Source: Ureibacillus thermophilus
GTDB lineage: Bacteria; Bacillota; Bacilli; Bacillales_A; Planococcaceae
NCBI RefSeq assembly: GCF_042657185.1
Contig: NZ_JBHSNN010000013.1
Length of the DNA stretch: 64,000 bases
Strand: one strand, 5' to 3'
Of the stretch, positions 17,505-26,703 are shown in pieces. Under the pieces are notes generated by a model. The model worked only from the letters and a program-made list of their open reading frames with translations, had not been told where the DNA came from and ran no database searches. Made by a program: the position numbers and the translations under genes. Each line of letters begins with the position of its first letter. Position 1 is the stretch's first letter.

Positions 17505-18197
17505 ATGACGATCAATCCAGATAATGAACGGAAAACTTCTGCCCATGAAACAAATGAAGAAAATGTTGTTGAACAGGAAAAAGCGCTTGGCACATCTTCC
17601 AATGAGAAAGAAATAAAGACAAAGCCTTTAGCGGAACATGGAGAAGACGCAAAGGAAGAAGCGCAAGAAAGAAACATTGTAAAAGAAATGGAGATTGTGG
17701 AACAATACGAAGAAAAGACGGCTGGTTTTTGGATTCGTTTTTGGGCCTTTCTCACAGATGGCCTGATTGTCGGCGCCATTATCTCCATTTTCATCAAGCC
17801 TATCTTTTATTTTCTCGGCTTGGATTTATTCAGTTCGGATTGGTATGCACCCATTACCATCGTGTCGGGAATTATCTATTATGGATACTTCATCCTCATG
17901 ACAAAATTCTGGCAGCAAACAATCGGCAAAATGATTTTTGGCATTAAAGTAAAGCCATTGAAGGAAGAAAAACTTTCGTGGGGAACTGTTTTGTTCCGGG
18001 AATTTGTCTCCCGTTTCATCAACAATACGATTTGGATTACTTATCTTTTCGTTGTCATTGTCCCGAAAAACAAAGGCATCCAAGACTTTATCGCAGACAC
18101 CATTGTTGTCCATGAAAATGTATATGTGAAAAACGAACAAAAAATCTTTAAAGAAAAAATTATCGACATAAACCCTTCCAATGAACAGACGGTATAA
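17505..18197 (+). CDS. yteJ: RDD-family membrane protein, YteJ-like
   Basis: A 230-residue integral membrane protein of unknown biochemical role. The first 75 residues are highly charged and Glu-rich; the RDD domain begins at GFWIRFWAFLTDGLIVGAI and contains about three membrane segments (to about residue 190). It is the second gene of an operon with sppA. In B. subtilis YteJ works with SppA in resistance to lantibiotics; the same is inferred here. The acidic extension ahead of the RDD domain may regulate or bind a partner. Confidence 0.85.
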   Translation: MTINPDNERKTSAHETNEENVVEQEKALGTSSNEKEIKTKPLAEHGEDAKEEAQERNIVKEMEIVEQYEEKTAGFWIRFWAFLTDGLIVGAIISIFIKPIFYFLGLDLFSSDWYAPITIVSGIIYYGYFILMTKFWQQTIGKMIFGIKVKPLKEEKLSWGTVLFREFVSRFINNTIWITYLFVVIVPKNKGIQDFIADTIVVHENVYVKNEQKIFKEKIIDINPSNEQTV

Positions 18198-18205
18198 CGA
18201 GATGG

Positions 18206-18242
18206 CCATTCAGTATCTAAAAGATGCTGAATGGTTTTTTAA
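18206..18242 (+). terminator. sppA-yteJ terminator
   Basis: CCATTCAGTATC (18206-18217) pairs with GATGCTGAATGG (18223-18234), then a T run. Confidence 0.9.
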
Positions 18243-18321
18243 TTTTCAAGTTCAGTTATTTGCTTAGTGGGGAAATTGTTTAGTAAGATGAACATAGTAG
18301 AAATAAAGGAGGAAGATTTTA

Positions 18322-18825
18322 GTGGCTCAAGTAACATTTAAAAATAAACCAGTAACTTTGTTAGGCAATGAAGTAAAAGTTGGCGATAAAGCACCGGATT
18401 TTACAGTGCTTGCCAATGATTTATCTCCAGTAACTTTAAAAGATTCAGAAGGAAAAATTCGTTTATTTGCAACAGTTCCATCCCTTGATACAGGCGTTTG
18501 TGACGCGGAAACTCGCCGCTTTAACGAAGAGGCGTCCAAATTAGGTGAAGATGTTGTTGTTTACACGGTTTCGGTTGATTTGCCTTTCGCTCAAAAACGC
18601 TGGTGCGGGGCAGCAGGCATTGACCGTGTCATCACAGTATCCGACCATAAAGATCTTTCATTTGGCAAGGCTTACGGTGTCGTGATTGAAGAATTGCGCT
18701 TGCTTGCCCGCGCGGTGTTTGTTGTGGACCGTGAAGGCGTTGTCCGCTATGTGGAATATGTTTCAGAAACAACAAATCATCCAAATTATGAAGCAGCGAT
18801 TGCGGCTGTGAAAGAACTTCTTTAA
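18322..18825 (+). CDS. tpx: Thiol peroxidase Tpx
   Basis: A peroxiredoxin that reduces peroxides using thioredoxin. In 167 residues the peroxidatic C60 lies in LDTGVCDAETRRF and the resolving C95 in RWCGAAG, the two-cysteine arrangement of the Tpx group. Translation starts at GTG 18322 after AAAGGAGGA. It stands alone between two hairpins; the position downstream of yteJ is conserved in Bacillales. Confidence 0.96.
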   Translation: MAQVTFKNKPVTLLGNEVKVGDKAPDFTVLANDLSPVTLKDSEGKIRLFATVPSLDTGVCDAETRRFNEEASKLGEDVVVYTVSVDLPFAQKRWCGAAGIDRVITVSDHKDLSFGKAYGVVIEELRLLARAVFVVDREGVVRYVEYVSETTNHPNYEAAIAAVKELL

Positions 18826-18884
18826 TTTAAAGGGACATATCTTTTCTCGCATTTTTCGGTTATGATTATAATGGGCTTATTATG

Positions 18885-18924
18885 GTAGACAAAGTCATGT
18901 TTGGCTTTGTCTACACTCATTTTT
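18885..18924 (+). terminator. tpx terminator
   Basis: GTAGACAAAG (18885-18894) pairs with CTTTGTCTAC (18905-18914), followed by ACTCATTTTT. The stem resembles the gapB terminator at 53823. Confidence 0.75.
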
Positions 18925-18967
18925 CGCTCGTTTTTATAGATTGGGATTCGTTGAAAGGAAGAACAGA

Positions 18968-19912
18968 ATGGAGAAGATGGAGCAAATTTTTACGTTTATT
19001 GATCATAAAGCAGAGGAAATAGAGAAATCAGGAAAGTCCACCTATTTAGAAGCCGTCCTTGCAACACTAAGAGGCATTTTGGATGGAGACTATCCTTTTC
19101 CAGTGGAAGCGGCAACGAAAGAGGAAGTGCGCAAAGCCATCCAGCTTGCGATTTTAAAAGGAATGCGCGAATCCTCCCAGCCAAATCATCAGATGACGCC
19201 GGATTCCCTTGGGCTGCTAATCGCCTTTATCATTGAGCAATTATTTGAAGAAAAATTGGAAAAAGGCATGATATCCATTCTTGATCCAGCCTTAGGCACT
19301 GGGAATTTAATGTTTACCATTATGAATAAATTGGATGGGAAAATATTGGCAACAGGGGTGGAAGTGGACGAATTGTTAATTCAACTGGCTGGCGAAATTG
19401 CAGAATGGATTGAACAGCCAATCGAACTTTATCATCAAGATGCCTTAAGACCATTGCTTGTTGAACCGGTTGATCTAGTTGTTTGCGATTTGCCGGTTGG
19501 CTATTATCCAAATAATGAAGTAGCCAAGGATTATGAGCTGCGAGCCCAAAATGAGATGAGCTATGCACACCATTTATATATTGAACAGTCGCTAAGATAT
19601 ATAAAAGAAGGCGGATATTTAATTTTTTTAATCCCTGCTACTTTATTTGAATCAGAACAGGCGGAAAAGCTTCACCAATTTTTGAAAAAGCATGCGTGGA
19701 TTCAGGCTGTGATGCAATTGCCGGAAACTATGTTTAAATCCAAACAGCATGAAAAAAGCATTTTTATTTTGCAAAAGAAATGCGACCAGCTGCGCCCTCC
19801 AAAAGAAGTGCTGCTTGCCAAAGTACCGAAACTGTCCAACAAACAGGCCCTTTCATTATTCTTTGAAAAAATAAAAACGTGGAAAGAAAATAATTTGAAC
19901 AATCCTCGTTAA
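18968..19912 (+). CDS. ytxK: YtxK, adenine-specific methyltransferase-like protein
   Basis: A Rossmann-fold protein related to N6-adenine DNA methyltransferases (Type I HsdM-like), 314 residues. The AdoMet-binding motif is visible as ILDPALGTGNLM (about residues 104-115). At the place of the catalytic (N/D)PPY motif the sequence reads DLPVGYYP starting at residue 174, so the standard methyltransferase tetrapeptide is altered; this form recurs in YtxK proteins by my recollection. No restriction or specificity gene is nearby. The start at 18968 follows AAAGGAAG; upstream TTG 18941 precedes it. Activity uncertain. A family A repeat begins 31 bp after the stop. Confidence 0.85.
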   Translation: MEKMEQIFTFIDHKAEEIEKSGKSTYLEAVLATLRGILDGDYPFPVEAATKEEVRKAIQLAILKGMRESSQPNHQMTPDSLGLLIAFIIEQLFEEKLEKGMISILDPALGTGNLMFTIMNKLDGKILATGVEVDELLIQLAGEIAEWIEQPIELYHQDALRPLLVEPVDLVVCDLPVGYYPNNEVAKDYELRAQNEMSYAHHLYIEQSLRYIKEGGYLIFLIPATLFESEQAEKLHQFLKKHAWIQAVMQLPETMFKSKQHEKSIFILQKKCDQLRPPKEVLLAKVPKLSNKQALSLFFEKIKTWKENNLNNPR

Positions 19913-19943
19913 AATCGGGATGTGCGGAGAAAATGAAAAAGGT

Positions 19944-20212
19944 GCTGGGACATAAACAAAAAATGAAAGGGGCAGTTGAAAGAGTTTTGATAAAAAATTG
20001 ATATAACTAAAAATTGATTGGAGTGACGGGGCGACTCCTGCGGGAACAGCCCGTGTCTCGAGACACCGCAGGAGCGAAGTAATGAGCTCCGAGGAGGCTC
20101 GAGCCGGGCCCGCGGAAAGCGTCCCCGGAACGGAAATCAATTTTAATAACATATCAAAAAAACATCATTTTCTCCTTGGAGAAAATGATGTTTTTTTAGA
20201 TTTGTCCCAGCC
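19944..20212 (+). repeat. Family A element, copy 1 (core type 1)
   Basis: About 270 bp bounded by terminal inverted repeats GCTGGGACA (19944-19952) and TGTCCCAGC (20203-20211). Internal features in order: TTTTGATA and AAATTGATT, whose complements AATCAATTT and TATCAAAA occur near the 3' end; a GC-rich core with CTCCTGCGG/CCGCAGGAG inverted repeats (about 20034-20075); GGCTCGAGCC; and a terminator-like hairpin with ACATCATTTTCTCC paired to GGAGAAAATGATGT. Nearly identical to the copy at 60859. The 3' end overlaps the convergent acyltransferase gene. Confidence 0.92.
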
Positions 20213-21187
20213 TCTTTTAATGATTTGAGTAATTTGATGTAAAGACAGTTGAAACATTTTGACGACTGGTTTGCGGGATAATAAAAGGACAATGATGAAG
20301 CTAGAAACCACCAAAAGCCAATATTGGTTTGTTTCCAAGATGTATTGTTTTACGATTGGCTCTTGAAAAATCCTTACAATGGCTAAATGAAGCAAGTAGA
20401 TCACCATTGTGCATTGGCCGATGTGAGTAAGAAAGCTTTGTTTTCTTGGCACTAAGGAAAGAAAAATAAAAGTAGCCAAAAATTGGACGACATATGTTGC
20501 GAGTCTTATTAGCGCAGAATATTCAACGGTGTCAATAATTTCTTCATACGGTCTTTTCCCAAGCAGCCAAAATCGATAGTCGGTAGGTACGAATTGGACG
20601 ATGAGTATAAATCCCAAAACAGCGCCAATGATGCCGATGACTGTTTGATAGCGGAAATTCAATTTTTCAAAATGTTCAGCTTTTAAATGATACCCGGCTA
20701 AGAAAAATGGAAAGAAGAAAAAGGTGCGGGACAAACTTAAAAATTCGTCAACTTCCGCATCATAACCTATTAATAAGGAAAAGATAATGGCAAGGGGCAG
20801 CCCATATTTTAGCTTGCCGAAGAAATATAAAAGAATATTCCAGAACAATAAACTCATTAAAAACCAAAGTCCCCATCTTGGGATAAACAAACTATAACTG
20901 ATGGTATCATGGAACACAAACTCATAGTAAAGAGTATAGAATACTTGAAACAATACATAAGGAATAATCAGTTTTTTTACGAGCTTTTTAAAATATCCTC
21001 GCTCATACACCTTTTTTGCAAAATATCCTGAAATCAAGATAAATGCAGGCATATGAAAGGTGTAAATGAATAAATAAATATCCGCAAGAAGGTTGCTATT
21101 TTCAATATATTCACTGATTGTGTGGCCAGACACGACTAAAAAAATGAGAATTGCTCTAGCGTTATCAAAAAAAGGAATTCTTTTCAA
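20165..21187 (-). CDS. Acyltransferase family 3 membrane protein
   Basis: A multi-pass membrane acyltransferase of 340 residues that probably O-acetylates a surface glycan; the substrate is not evident. The N-terminus IPFFDNARAILIFLVVSGH contains the family's catalytic His, followed by about nine to ten hydrophobic segments (HMPAFILISGYFAKK, LWFLMSLLFWNILLYF and others). The start is TTG 21187 with only a weak ribosome site. The last ~16 codons (RGWDKSKKTSFSPRRK) are encoded by the family A element on the opposite strand, so the original C-terminus has been replaced or extended. It faces ytxK and has no operon partner. Confidence 0.83.
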   Translation of the reverse strand: MKRIPFFDNARAILIFLVVSGHTISEYIENSNLLADIYLFIYTFHMPAFILISGYFAKKVYERGYFKKLVKKLIIPYVLFQVFYTLYYEFVFHDTISYSLFIPRWGLWFLMSLLFWNILLYFFGKLKYGLPLAIIFSLLIGYDAEVDEFLSLSRTFFFFPFFLAGYHLKAEHFEKLNFRYQTVIGIIGAVLGFILIVQFVPTDYRFWLLGKRPYEEIIDTVEYSALIRLATYVVQFLATFIFLSLVPRKQSFLTHIGQCTMVIYLLHLAIVRIFQEPIVKQYILETNQYWLLVVSSFIIVLLLSRKPVVKMFQLSLHQITQIIKRGWDKSKKTSFSPRRK

Positions 21188-21349
21188 ACGGAATCATTCT
21201 TTCTTTCTAATTTCAAGGATTGTGAAAGAAAAATAGTTTATCTGAAATAAAGCCAGTAATAGTTTTAACATATTTCGACAAAATTTGTTATGAAAAGAAC
21301 AGCCGAATCCGTCAAATAATATGGGGGAATTGGAAATGATTGATGAAGG

Positions 21350-21391
21350 GGAAAAGAAAAAGACTGCTTAGAAAAATTTCCAGGCAGCCTT
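21350..21391 (-). terminator. Universal stress protein gene terminator
   Basis: On the minus strand AGGCTGCCTGG (21390-21380) pairs, with G-U pairs, to CTAAGCAGTCT (21371-21361), followed by a T-rich run. The rest of 21188-21403 shows no gene. Confidence 0.65.
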
Positions 21392-21403
21392 AGATAGAAA
21401 AAA

Positions 21404-21850
21404 TTATTTTTCAGGAGTGCGGACAACAAGTACATCGCATTTTGCAGAACGAACAATCGCTTCAGATACGGAACCGATTAAGAAACGTTCAACCGCATTT
21501 AAACCAGTCGCACCGCAGACAATCAAATCTGCATCTACTAATTTTGATAATTCTTTTGTAATAATCGTTTTTGGAGAACCGTATTCAATAATCACATTAA
21601 TATTTTTTACGCCGGCTTCTTCTGCTTGTTTTTTATATCCATCAAGCAACTCTTCAGAGAATGCTTGTGCTTTCTCAGCAATTGATCGGTCGTATGCTTC
21701 AATTGCAGCAAATGAACGAGTATCAATAACGTTTACTAAATGTAATTTAGAATCGTCGCTTTGTTTTGCGATGTCAATGGCTTTTTTGAAAGCGTATTCA
21801 GCTTCTTTTGAACCATCCACAGCCACAACAATATTCTTGTAGTTTACCAT
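21404..21850 (-). CDS. Universal stress protein (UspA family)
   Basis: A small cytoplasmic nucleotide-binding protein of 148 residues. The N-terminus NIVVAVDGSKEAEYAF and the ATP-binding motif CGATGLNAVERFLIGSVSEAIVRSA (G-2x-G-9x-G-S) are both present, so it is likely an ATP-binding type. The start at ATG 21850 follows AGGAGG; a longer frame to 21880 precedes the ribosome site. It stands alone, divergent from ald. Which stress it serves cannot be read from sequence. Confidence 0.93.
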   Translation of the reverse strand: MVNYKNIVVAVDGSKEAEYAFKKAIDIAKQSDDSKLHLVNVIDTRSFAAIEAYDRSIAEKAQAFSEELLDGYKKQAEEAGVKNINVIIEYGSPKTIITKELSKLVDADLIVCGATGLNAVERFLIGSVSEAIVRSAKCDVLVVRTPEK

Positions 21851-22134
21851 AAAACCTACCTCCTTTAACTTTATTAACATTATAACAAATTATCAGAATA
21901 TGGGAATAGTAATTACAGAAAAATACAAAAAATTTCACAAATATCGCTAAACCTTGAACAAAATTTGTTGAAAAAATAAATTTTTTGTAAAATTAATGTG
22001 AACTTCGCAGATTTGCATATTCTCCATTTTTGGAAAATTTCTTCAACAGAATTTATTTTTTATTATATTATGTTAGAATAAAATTTGATGAATTCTAAAT
22101 TTTAAAATAGTTCAGAAAAGGATGGGAGTTTTAA

Positions 22135-23259
22135 ATGAAAATAGGCATACCAAAAGAAATTAAGAATAATGAAAATCGTGTAGCGATGACGCCAGCAGGA
22201 GTCGTTACTTTAACAAATGCAGGACATGAAGTATATATTGAAACCGGTGCTGGGCTTGGGTCATCTTTTACTGATGAGGATTATGTAGCAGCGGGTGCTA
22301 AAATAGTTAGTACTGCTGAAGAAGCTTGGTCAAAGGAATTGGTATTGAAAGTGAAAGAACCGATAGAAAGCGAGTATCAATATTTCTATGAAGGGCAAAT
22401 TCTATTTACATATTTGCATTTAGCACCTGAATATGAATTGACACAGGCGCTCCTTGATAAAAAAGTGACAGGAATTGCTTATGAAACGGTGCAACTTGCA
22501 AATGGCTCGCTTCCGCTATTAACGCCGATGAGCGAAGTAGCAGGGAAAATGAGTATTCAAATAGGCGCCCATTTCTTAGAAAAATTGAATGGAGGCAACG
22601 GAATTTTATTAGGTGGCGTTTCTGGCGTACCTCGCGCCAAAGTGACGATTATCGGCGGAGGAGTGGCTGGTACAAATGCTGCCCGCGTTGCCATTGGCAT
22701 GGGAGCAGATGTAACGATTATCGATGTGAATGCAGACCGTTTGCGTCAACTGGAAGATATTTTCGGCAATTCCGTTCAAACATTGATGTCCAATCCATAT
22801 AACATTGCAGAATCTGTGAAACAATCCGATCTTGTTATCAGTTCTGTATTAATCCCTGGAGCAAGAGCGCCGAAACTTGTGACAGAAGAAATGGTGAAAC
22901 AAATGAAATCTGGTTCTGTCATTGTGGATATTGCCATCGACCAAGGTGGAAGCACGGAAATTACGGCGAACCATCCGACTTCCCATGACAAACCGGTCTT
23001 TGAAAAATACGGCGTACTTCATTATGCCGTTCCGAACATCCCAGGGGCAGTGCCAAGAACATCAACGATGGCATTAACAAATGTGACAGTTCCATATGCA
23101 TTGCAAATTGCAAATAAAGGATATAAAAAAGCTTGTTTAGAAAATGAAGCATTGAAAAAAGGAATCAACACGTTAAATGGACACGTTGTCTACAAAGCGG
23201 TTGCTGAGGCGCAGCAGCGGGAATATGTATCCGTAGAAACATTGCTTGCAAACGAATAA
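22135..23259 (+). CDS. ald: Alanine dehydrogenase
   Basis: Converts L-alanine to pyruvate and ammonia with NAD+; in spore formers it supports sporulation and alanine-triggered germination metabolism. The 374-residue protein has the N-terminal signature MKIGIPKEIKNNENRVAMTP and the dinucleotide fold GGGVAGTNAARVAIGMGADV (about residues 171-190), plus the conserved HYAVPNIPGAVPRTST segment. It is monocistronic with a terminator shared with the convergent peptidase gene. The 284-bp region before it is very AT-rich and contains candidate -10 sequences but no assignable operator. Confidence 0.97.
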   Translation: MKIGIPKEIKNNENRVAMTPAGVVTLTNAGHEVYIETGAGLGSSFTDEDYVAAGAKIVSTAEEAWSKELVLKVKEPIESEYQYFYEGQILFTYLHLAPEYELTQALLDKKVTGIAYETVQLANGSLPLLTPMSEVAGKMSIQIGAHFLEKLNGGNGILLGGVSGVPRAKVTIIGGGVAGTNAARVAIGMGADVTIIDVNADRLRQLEDIFGNSVQTLMSNPYNIAESVKQSDLVISSVLIPGARAPKLVTEEMVKQMKSGSVIVDIAIDQGGSTEITANHPTSHDKPVFEKYGVLHYAVPNIPGAVPRTSTMALTNVTVPYALQIANKGYKKACLENEALKKGINTLNGHVVYKAVAEAQQREYVSVETLLANE

Positions 23260-23274
23260 TGTTTTATCAAAAGA

Positions 23275-23317
23275 AAAAGCTTGTCATCGTTTTGCCGACG
23301 ATTGACAAGCTTTTTTC
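23275..23317. terminator. Bidirectional terminator between ald and the M24 peptidase gene
   Basis: AAAAAGCTTGTCA pairs with TTGACAAGCTTTTTT, with an inner TCGT/ACGA stem. Confidence 0.9.
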
Positions 23318-23320
23318 ATT

Positions 23321-24415
23321 TTAATGAAGAATGATTAATTCTTTTGGATATTTTGTCAATACTTCCACCCCATCTTCTGTTACGACCACATCGTCTTCAA
23401 TGCGGACTCCTGCCACATCTGGTTTATAAATGCCAGGTTCGATGGTAAAGACCATACCCGGTTTTAATTCCAACTCATTTGTTCCGGTAACGGAAGGGAA
23501 TTCATGGATGGAGATGCCGAGTCCATGGCCTAATCGATGGGTATAAAATTCGCCGTATCCTTCCTGAGCAATAATGTCCCGGGAAATTTTATCTAATTCC
23601 ATGCAGCGTACACCCGGTTTTACAGCTTGAATGGATTGTTCATTGGATTTTTTTACCGTTTCATAGATTTTCCGCTGTTCGTCGCTGATTTCTCCAAAGG
23701 CGACGGTGCGTGTAATATCAGAGCAGTAGCCTTCATAGATGACCCCTAAATCAAACAAAACGAAATCCCCTTTTTGAATTTTTCGATTGCCAGGGGTCCC
23801 GTGTGGAGAGGCTGCTTTCGGGCCGGATAATACGGTTGTTTCAAAGGACATGGAATAGCCTTTTTCCTTAATGGCACTTTCGATGATTTGAACGATTTCC
23901 AACTCTGTCATTCCTTCTTTAATGGCTTTTACACCGACTTCAATGGCATAATCGGCAAGTTCAGCAGCCTTTCTTAATTTCTCTAGTTCAACGTTATCTT
24001 TTATTACCCGCAGTTCGTTGATTGTTTGATCTAGGGAAACAAAGCGAGCTTTAGGGAAGAATGATAATAAAGCTTCATACCGTTCAACAGTTAAGTGCCC
24101 TTTTTCAATGGCGATTGTTGCAACTTCACTTGTGCGGGATTGGATTTCTTTCGCAAGGATTGTCCAAGGGTTGTCTGTATCGGCATGTCCAATTGCATCA
24201 TAAGGCCAGCCGGAAGCTTTTGCATCTGGCACTTCCATTTTCGGACAAATTATGAATGGCTCTCTATTTTGAAAAATCGCAACGCCTAACAATCTTTCAT
24301 GGGGATCTGAGTGGAACCCTGAAAAATAAAAAACATTGTCTGGATTTGTAATAAAGGCGAAATCAATTTGTTGTTCTTTTAAGTAGGTTTGAATTTTTTC
24401 AATTCGGTTTTTCAT
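23321..24415 (-). CDS. M24B-family Xaa-Pro dipeptidase/aminopeptidase
   Basis: A 364-residue metallopeptidase that removes residues preceding proline. An N-terminal creatinase-like domain (residues 1-130) precedes the pita-bread catalytic domain. All five metal ligands appear in order: the two Asp in LFDLGVIYEGYCSDITRT, the His in HRLGHGLGISIHE, the Glu in TIEPGIY, and the Glu in VRIEDDVVVTEDG. It starts at ATG 24415 after TGGAGGAAA and is divergent from ytkL. Substrate preference (dipeptide versus peptide) cannot be decided. Confidence 0.92.
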   Translation of the reverse strand: MKNRIEKIQTYLKEQQIDFAFITNPDNVFYFSGFHSDPHERLLGVAIFQNREPFIICPKMEVPDAKASGWPYDAIGHADTDNPWTILAKEIQSRTSEVATIAIEKGHLTVERYEALLSFFPKARFVSLDQTINELRVIKDNVELEKLRKAAELADYAIEVGVKAIKEGMTELEIVQIIESAIKEKGYSMSFETTVLSGPKAASPHGTPGNRKIQKGDFVLFDLGVIYEGYCSDITRTVAFGEISDEQRKIYETVKKSNEQSIQAVKPGVRCMELDKISRDIIAQEGYGEFYTHRLGHGLGISIHEFPSVTGTNELELKPGMVFTIEPGIYKPDVAGVRIEDDVVVTEDGVEVLTKYPKELIILH

Positions 24416-24543
24416 GAAATTTCCTCCAACATTGTTTTTGTAAACATGCGAAATATTTACAGTATTAGTATAGCAAAAAGAAGGAAAAAGGAAGGTTGTG
24501 TAGAAATTATGAAGATGAAATTTAATTTAAGGGGGAATTGTTA

Positions 24544-25224
24544 ATGGAAATTTCATACCATGGTCATGCGGTCGTAAAAATAAAAACAAATGGTACAACG
24601 ATTTTAATCGACCCATTTATTACGGGAAACCCTTTAACCGATTTAAAAGCGGAAGAAGAAAAGCCGGATGTGATTTTGCTTACACACGGTCATAATGACC
24701 ATGTGGGGGATACGATTGCCCTTGCAAAAGCAAATAATTCACAAGTAGTTGCCTTAAATGAATTGGCTGTGTATTTGCAAAAACAAGGCGTGAATGCGCA
24801 TCCAATGGGCGTTGGAGGTGCGTATCAGTTCCCGTTCGGCAAAGTAAAATATACACTTGCTTTCCATGGCTCCACTTATGAAACGGAAACGGAAGTTGTT
24901 AATGCCGGAAACCCTGGCGGAATCTTATTCTATGCAGAAGGTTTAACGATTTATCATGCCGGTGATACGGCGTTGTTCGGTGATATGAAATTGATTGGAG
25001 ACCGAAATGACATCGATGTTGCTTTCTTGCCGATTGGCGACAACTTCACAATGGGTCCTGAAGATGCGGCATATGCAGTGGAATTATTAAGACCAAAAAC
25101 GGTTGTACCAATTCACTACAATACATTCCCGCTCATTAAACAAGATCCGAACGATTTCGCAAAATTAGTGAAAAACGCTAAAGTGCAAATTTTAGAGGCG
25201 GGGCAAAAGGTAGAATTGCCTTAA
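24544..25224 (+). CDS. ytkL: UPF0173 metal-dependent hydrolase YtkL
   Basis: A metallo-beta-lactamase-fold protein of 226 residues with the metal-binding signature HGHNDHVGD (about residues 51-59) and a second histidine motif HAGDTALFGD. The substrate is unknown. The start at ATG 24544 follows AAGGGGGA; TTG 24538 two codons upstream is possible but too close to the ribosome site. A hairpin terminator follows, so it is probably monocistronic. Confidence 0.9.
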   Translation: MEISYHGHAVVKIKTNGTTILIDPFITGNPLTDLKAEEEKPDVILLTHGHNDHVGDTIALAKANNSQVVALNELAVYLQKQGVNAHPMGVGGAYQFPFGKVKYTLAFHGSTYETETEVVNAGNPGGILFYAEGLTIYHAGDTALFGDMKLIGDRNDIDVAFLPIGDNFTMGPEDAAYAVELLRPKTVVPIHYNTFPLIKQDPNDFAKLVKNAKVQILEAGQKVELP

Positions 25225-25251
25225 ATCGAACGATTGAAATGAATAACCATA

Positions 25252-25320
25252 GAGAAAGCTCGTTATGGAAAAGGCCATTTCATCGAAAAATATCCGTAAC
25301 AGCTTTCTCGATTTTTTTTC
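25252..25320 (+). terminator. ytkL terminator
   Basis: GAGAAAGCT (25252-25260) pairs with AGCTTTCTC (25301-25309), extended by CGTTATGG/CCGTAAC, followed by a long T run. Confidence 0.8.
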
Positions 25321-25388
25321 TATACATAATTGAAAATATGGTACACTATGGGAGTAGAAAGAAAGTACGATGAAAATAGGTGATATCG

Positions 25389-26696
25389 ATGTCGACAAAA
25401 CATGAAAAAATATTGCAATATATCGAGTCACTACCCATTGGAGAAAAAATATCCGTTCGCCAAATTGCAAAAGAAATGCAGGTAAGTGAGGGCACTGCAT
25501 ATCGGGCAATTAAAGAAGCAGAAAATCGGAGTCTAGTAAGCTCCATTGAACGTGTGGGAACGATTCGAATTGAAAAGAAAAAGAAAGAAAATATCGAACG
25601 CCTCACTTTCGCAGAAATTGTCAATATTGTCGACGGACAAGTGCTCGGTGGAAAAGCGGGACTACATAAAACCTTAAATAAATTTGTCATTGGGGCAATG
25701 CAGCTTGAAGATATGATGCGCTATACCGATCCGGGAAGCTTATTGATTGTAGGAAACCGCATTAAAGCCCACTACAATGCGTTAAAAACAGGGGCGGCTG
25801 TACTGATTACAGGCGGTTTTGATACGACGGAAGAAAATAAACGGCTTGCTGATGAATTGGAATTGCCAATCATTTCATCCAGCTATGATACATTTACAGT
25901 GGCTACAATGATTAACCGTGCCATTTACGACCAACTTATTAAAAAAGATATCTTGCTAATAGAAGATATTTATGTGAAATTAGAAGATACAGCAAAACTC
26001 ATAGTAGGCCAAACCGTTGCAGATTTCCATGCTTTAAATGCCAATACATCCCATGGAGCTTTCCCAGTCGTTTCAAAAAATAATAAATTAGTTGGAATTG
26101 TCACAGTAAAAGACGTGATTGGGAAAGAAGAGCATGAGCTAATTGATAAAGTGATGACGAAACATCCGATTTCCGTGTCAATGAAAACGAGTGTTGCTTC
26201 TGCAGGGCATCGCATGGTTTGGGAAGGAATTGATTTGCTTCCAGTAGTGGATGACGATGGATACTTGCAAGGAGTCATAAGCCGCCAAGATGTTTTGAAA
26301 GCGCTACAAACGGCCCAACATCAGCCGCAGCATGGCGAGACGATTGATGATATTGTCAAAAGCGAAATGAAAGTGCTCGGCGAAGAGGACATCCTTGTAG
26401 AATTCACAGTAACGCCTCAAATGACAAACCAGTATGGTGCAGTATCATACGGCGCTTTTACTACGCTTCTTACAGAAGTAGGATTGATTGCCCTAAAAAG
26501 AAGAAAACGCGGAGATGCGGTGCTGGAAAATATTACGACGTATTATATCAAACCGATTCAAATGGATAATGTTTTAAGAATCGTCCCACATATTTTGGAC
26601 ATGAGCCGTAAATTCGTGAAAATGGACTTCGATGTATTTCATGAGGATGCCCTTGTCGGAAAAGCAATGGCTACCTTCCAATTGCTCGATCGTTAA
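25389..26696 (+). CDS. ytoI: YtoI-type DRTGG/CBS/hotdog regulator-like protein
   Basis: A 435-residue protein with four parts: an N-terminal winged-helix DNA-binding domain (SVRQIAKEMQVSEGTAYRAIKEAE, about residues 22-45), a DRTGG domain (about 70-180), a pair of CBS domains (about 190-310) and a C-terminal MaoC/thioesterase hotdog fold (about 330-430). CBS domains usually bind adenine nucleotides, so a nucleotide-responsive regulator of acyl-CoA-related genes is a reasonable inference; no target is known to me. The start at 25389 follows AGGTGAT; GTG 25380 is an alternative. Confidence 0.9.
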   Translation: MSTKHEKILQYIESLPIGEKISVRQIAKEMQVSEGTAYRAIKEAENRSLVSSIERVGTIRIEKKKKENIERLTFAEIVNIVDGQVLGGKAGLHKTLNKFVIGAMQLEDMMRYTDPGSLLIVGNRIKAHYNALKTGAAVLITGGFDTTEENKRLADELELPIISSSYDTFTVATMINRAIYDQLIKKDILLIEDIYVKLEDTAKLIVGQTVADFHALNANTSHGAFPVVSKNNKLVGIVTVKDVIGKEEHELIDKVMTKHPISVSMKTSVASAGHRMVWEGIDLLPVVDDDGYLQGVISRQDVLKALQTAQHQPQHGETIDDIVKSEMKVLGEEDILVEFTVTPQMTNQYGAVSYGAFTTLLTEVGLIALKRRKRGDAVLENITTYYIKPIQMDNVLRIVPHILDMSRKFVKMDFDVFHEDALVGKAMATFQLLDR

Positions 26697-26703
26697 ACTG
26701 CAT

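Noticed and set aside
18968..19912. Restriction-modification system
   Set aside because: Only a methyltransferase-like protein with an altered catalytic motif is present, with no restriction or specificity subunit nearby.
19856..20152. Minus-strand open frame over family A copy 1, and similar ones at 60846-61067, 47528-47758 and 36747-36950
   Set aside because: The related peptides arise only because the repeat DNA is shared. There is no consistent start or ribosome site, and the frame differs between core types.
19944..20212. Family A as an insertion sequence
   Set aside because: It is too short to encode a transposase and no target duplication is evident around the copies; a non-autonomous or RNA-type element fits better.
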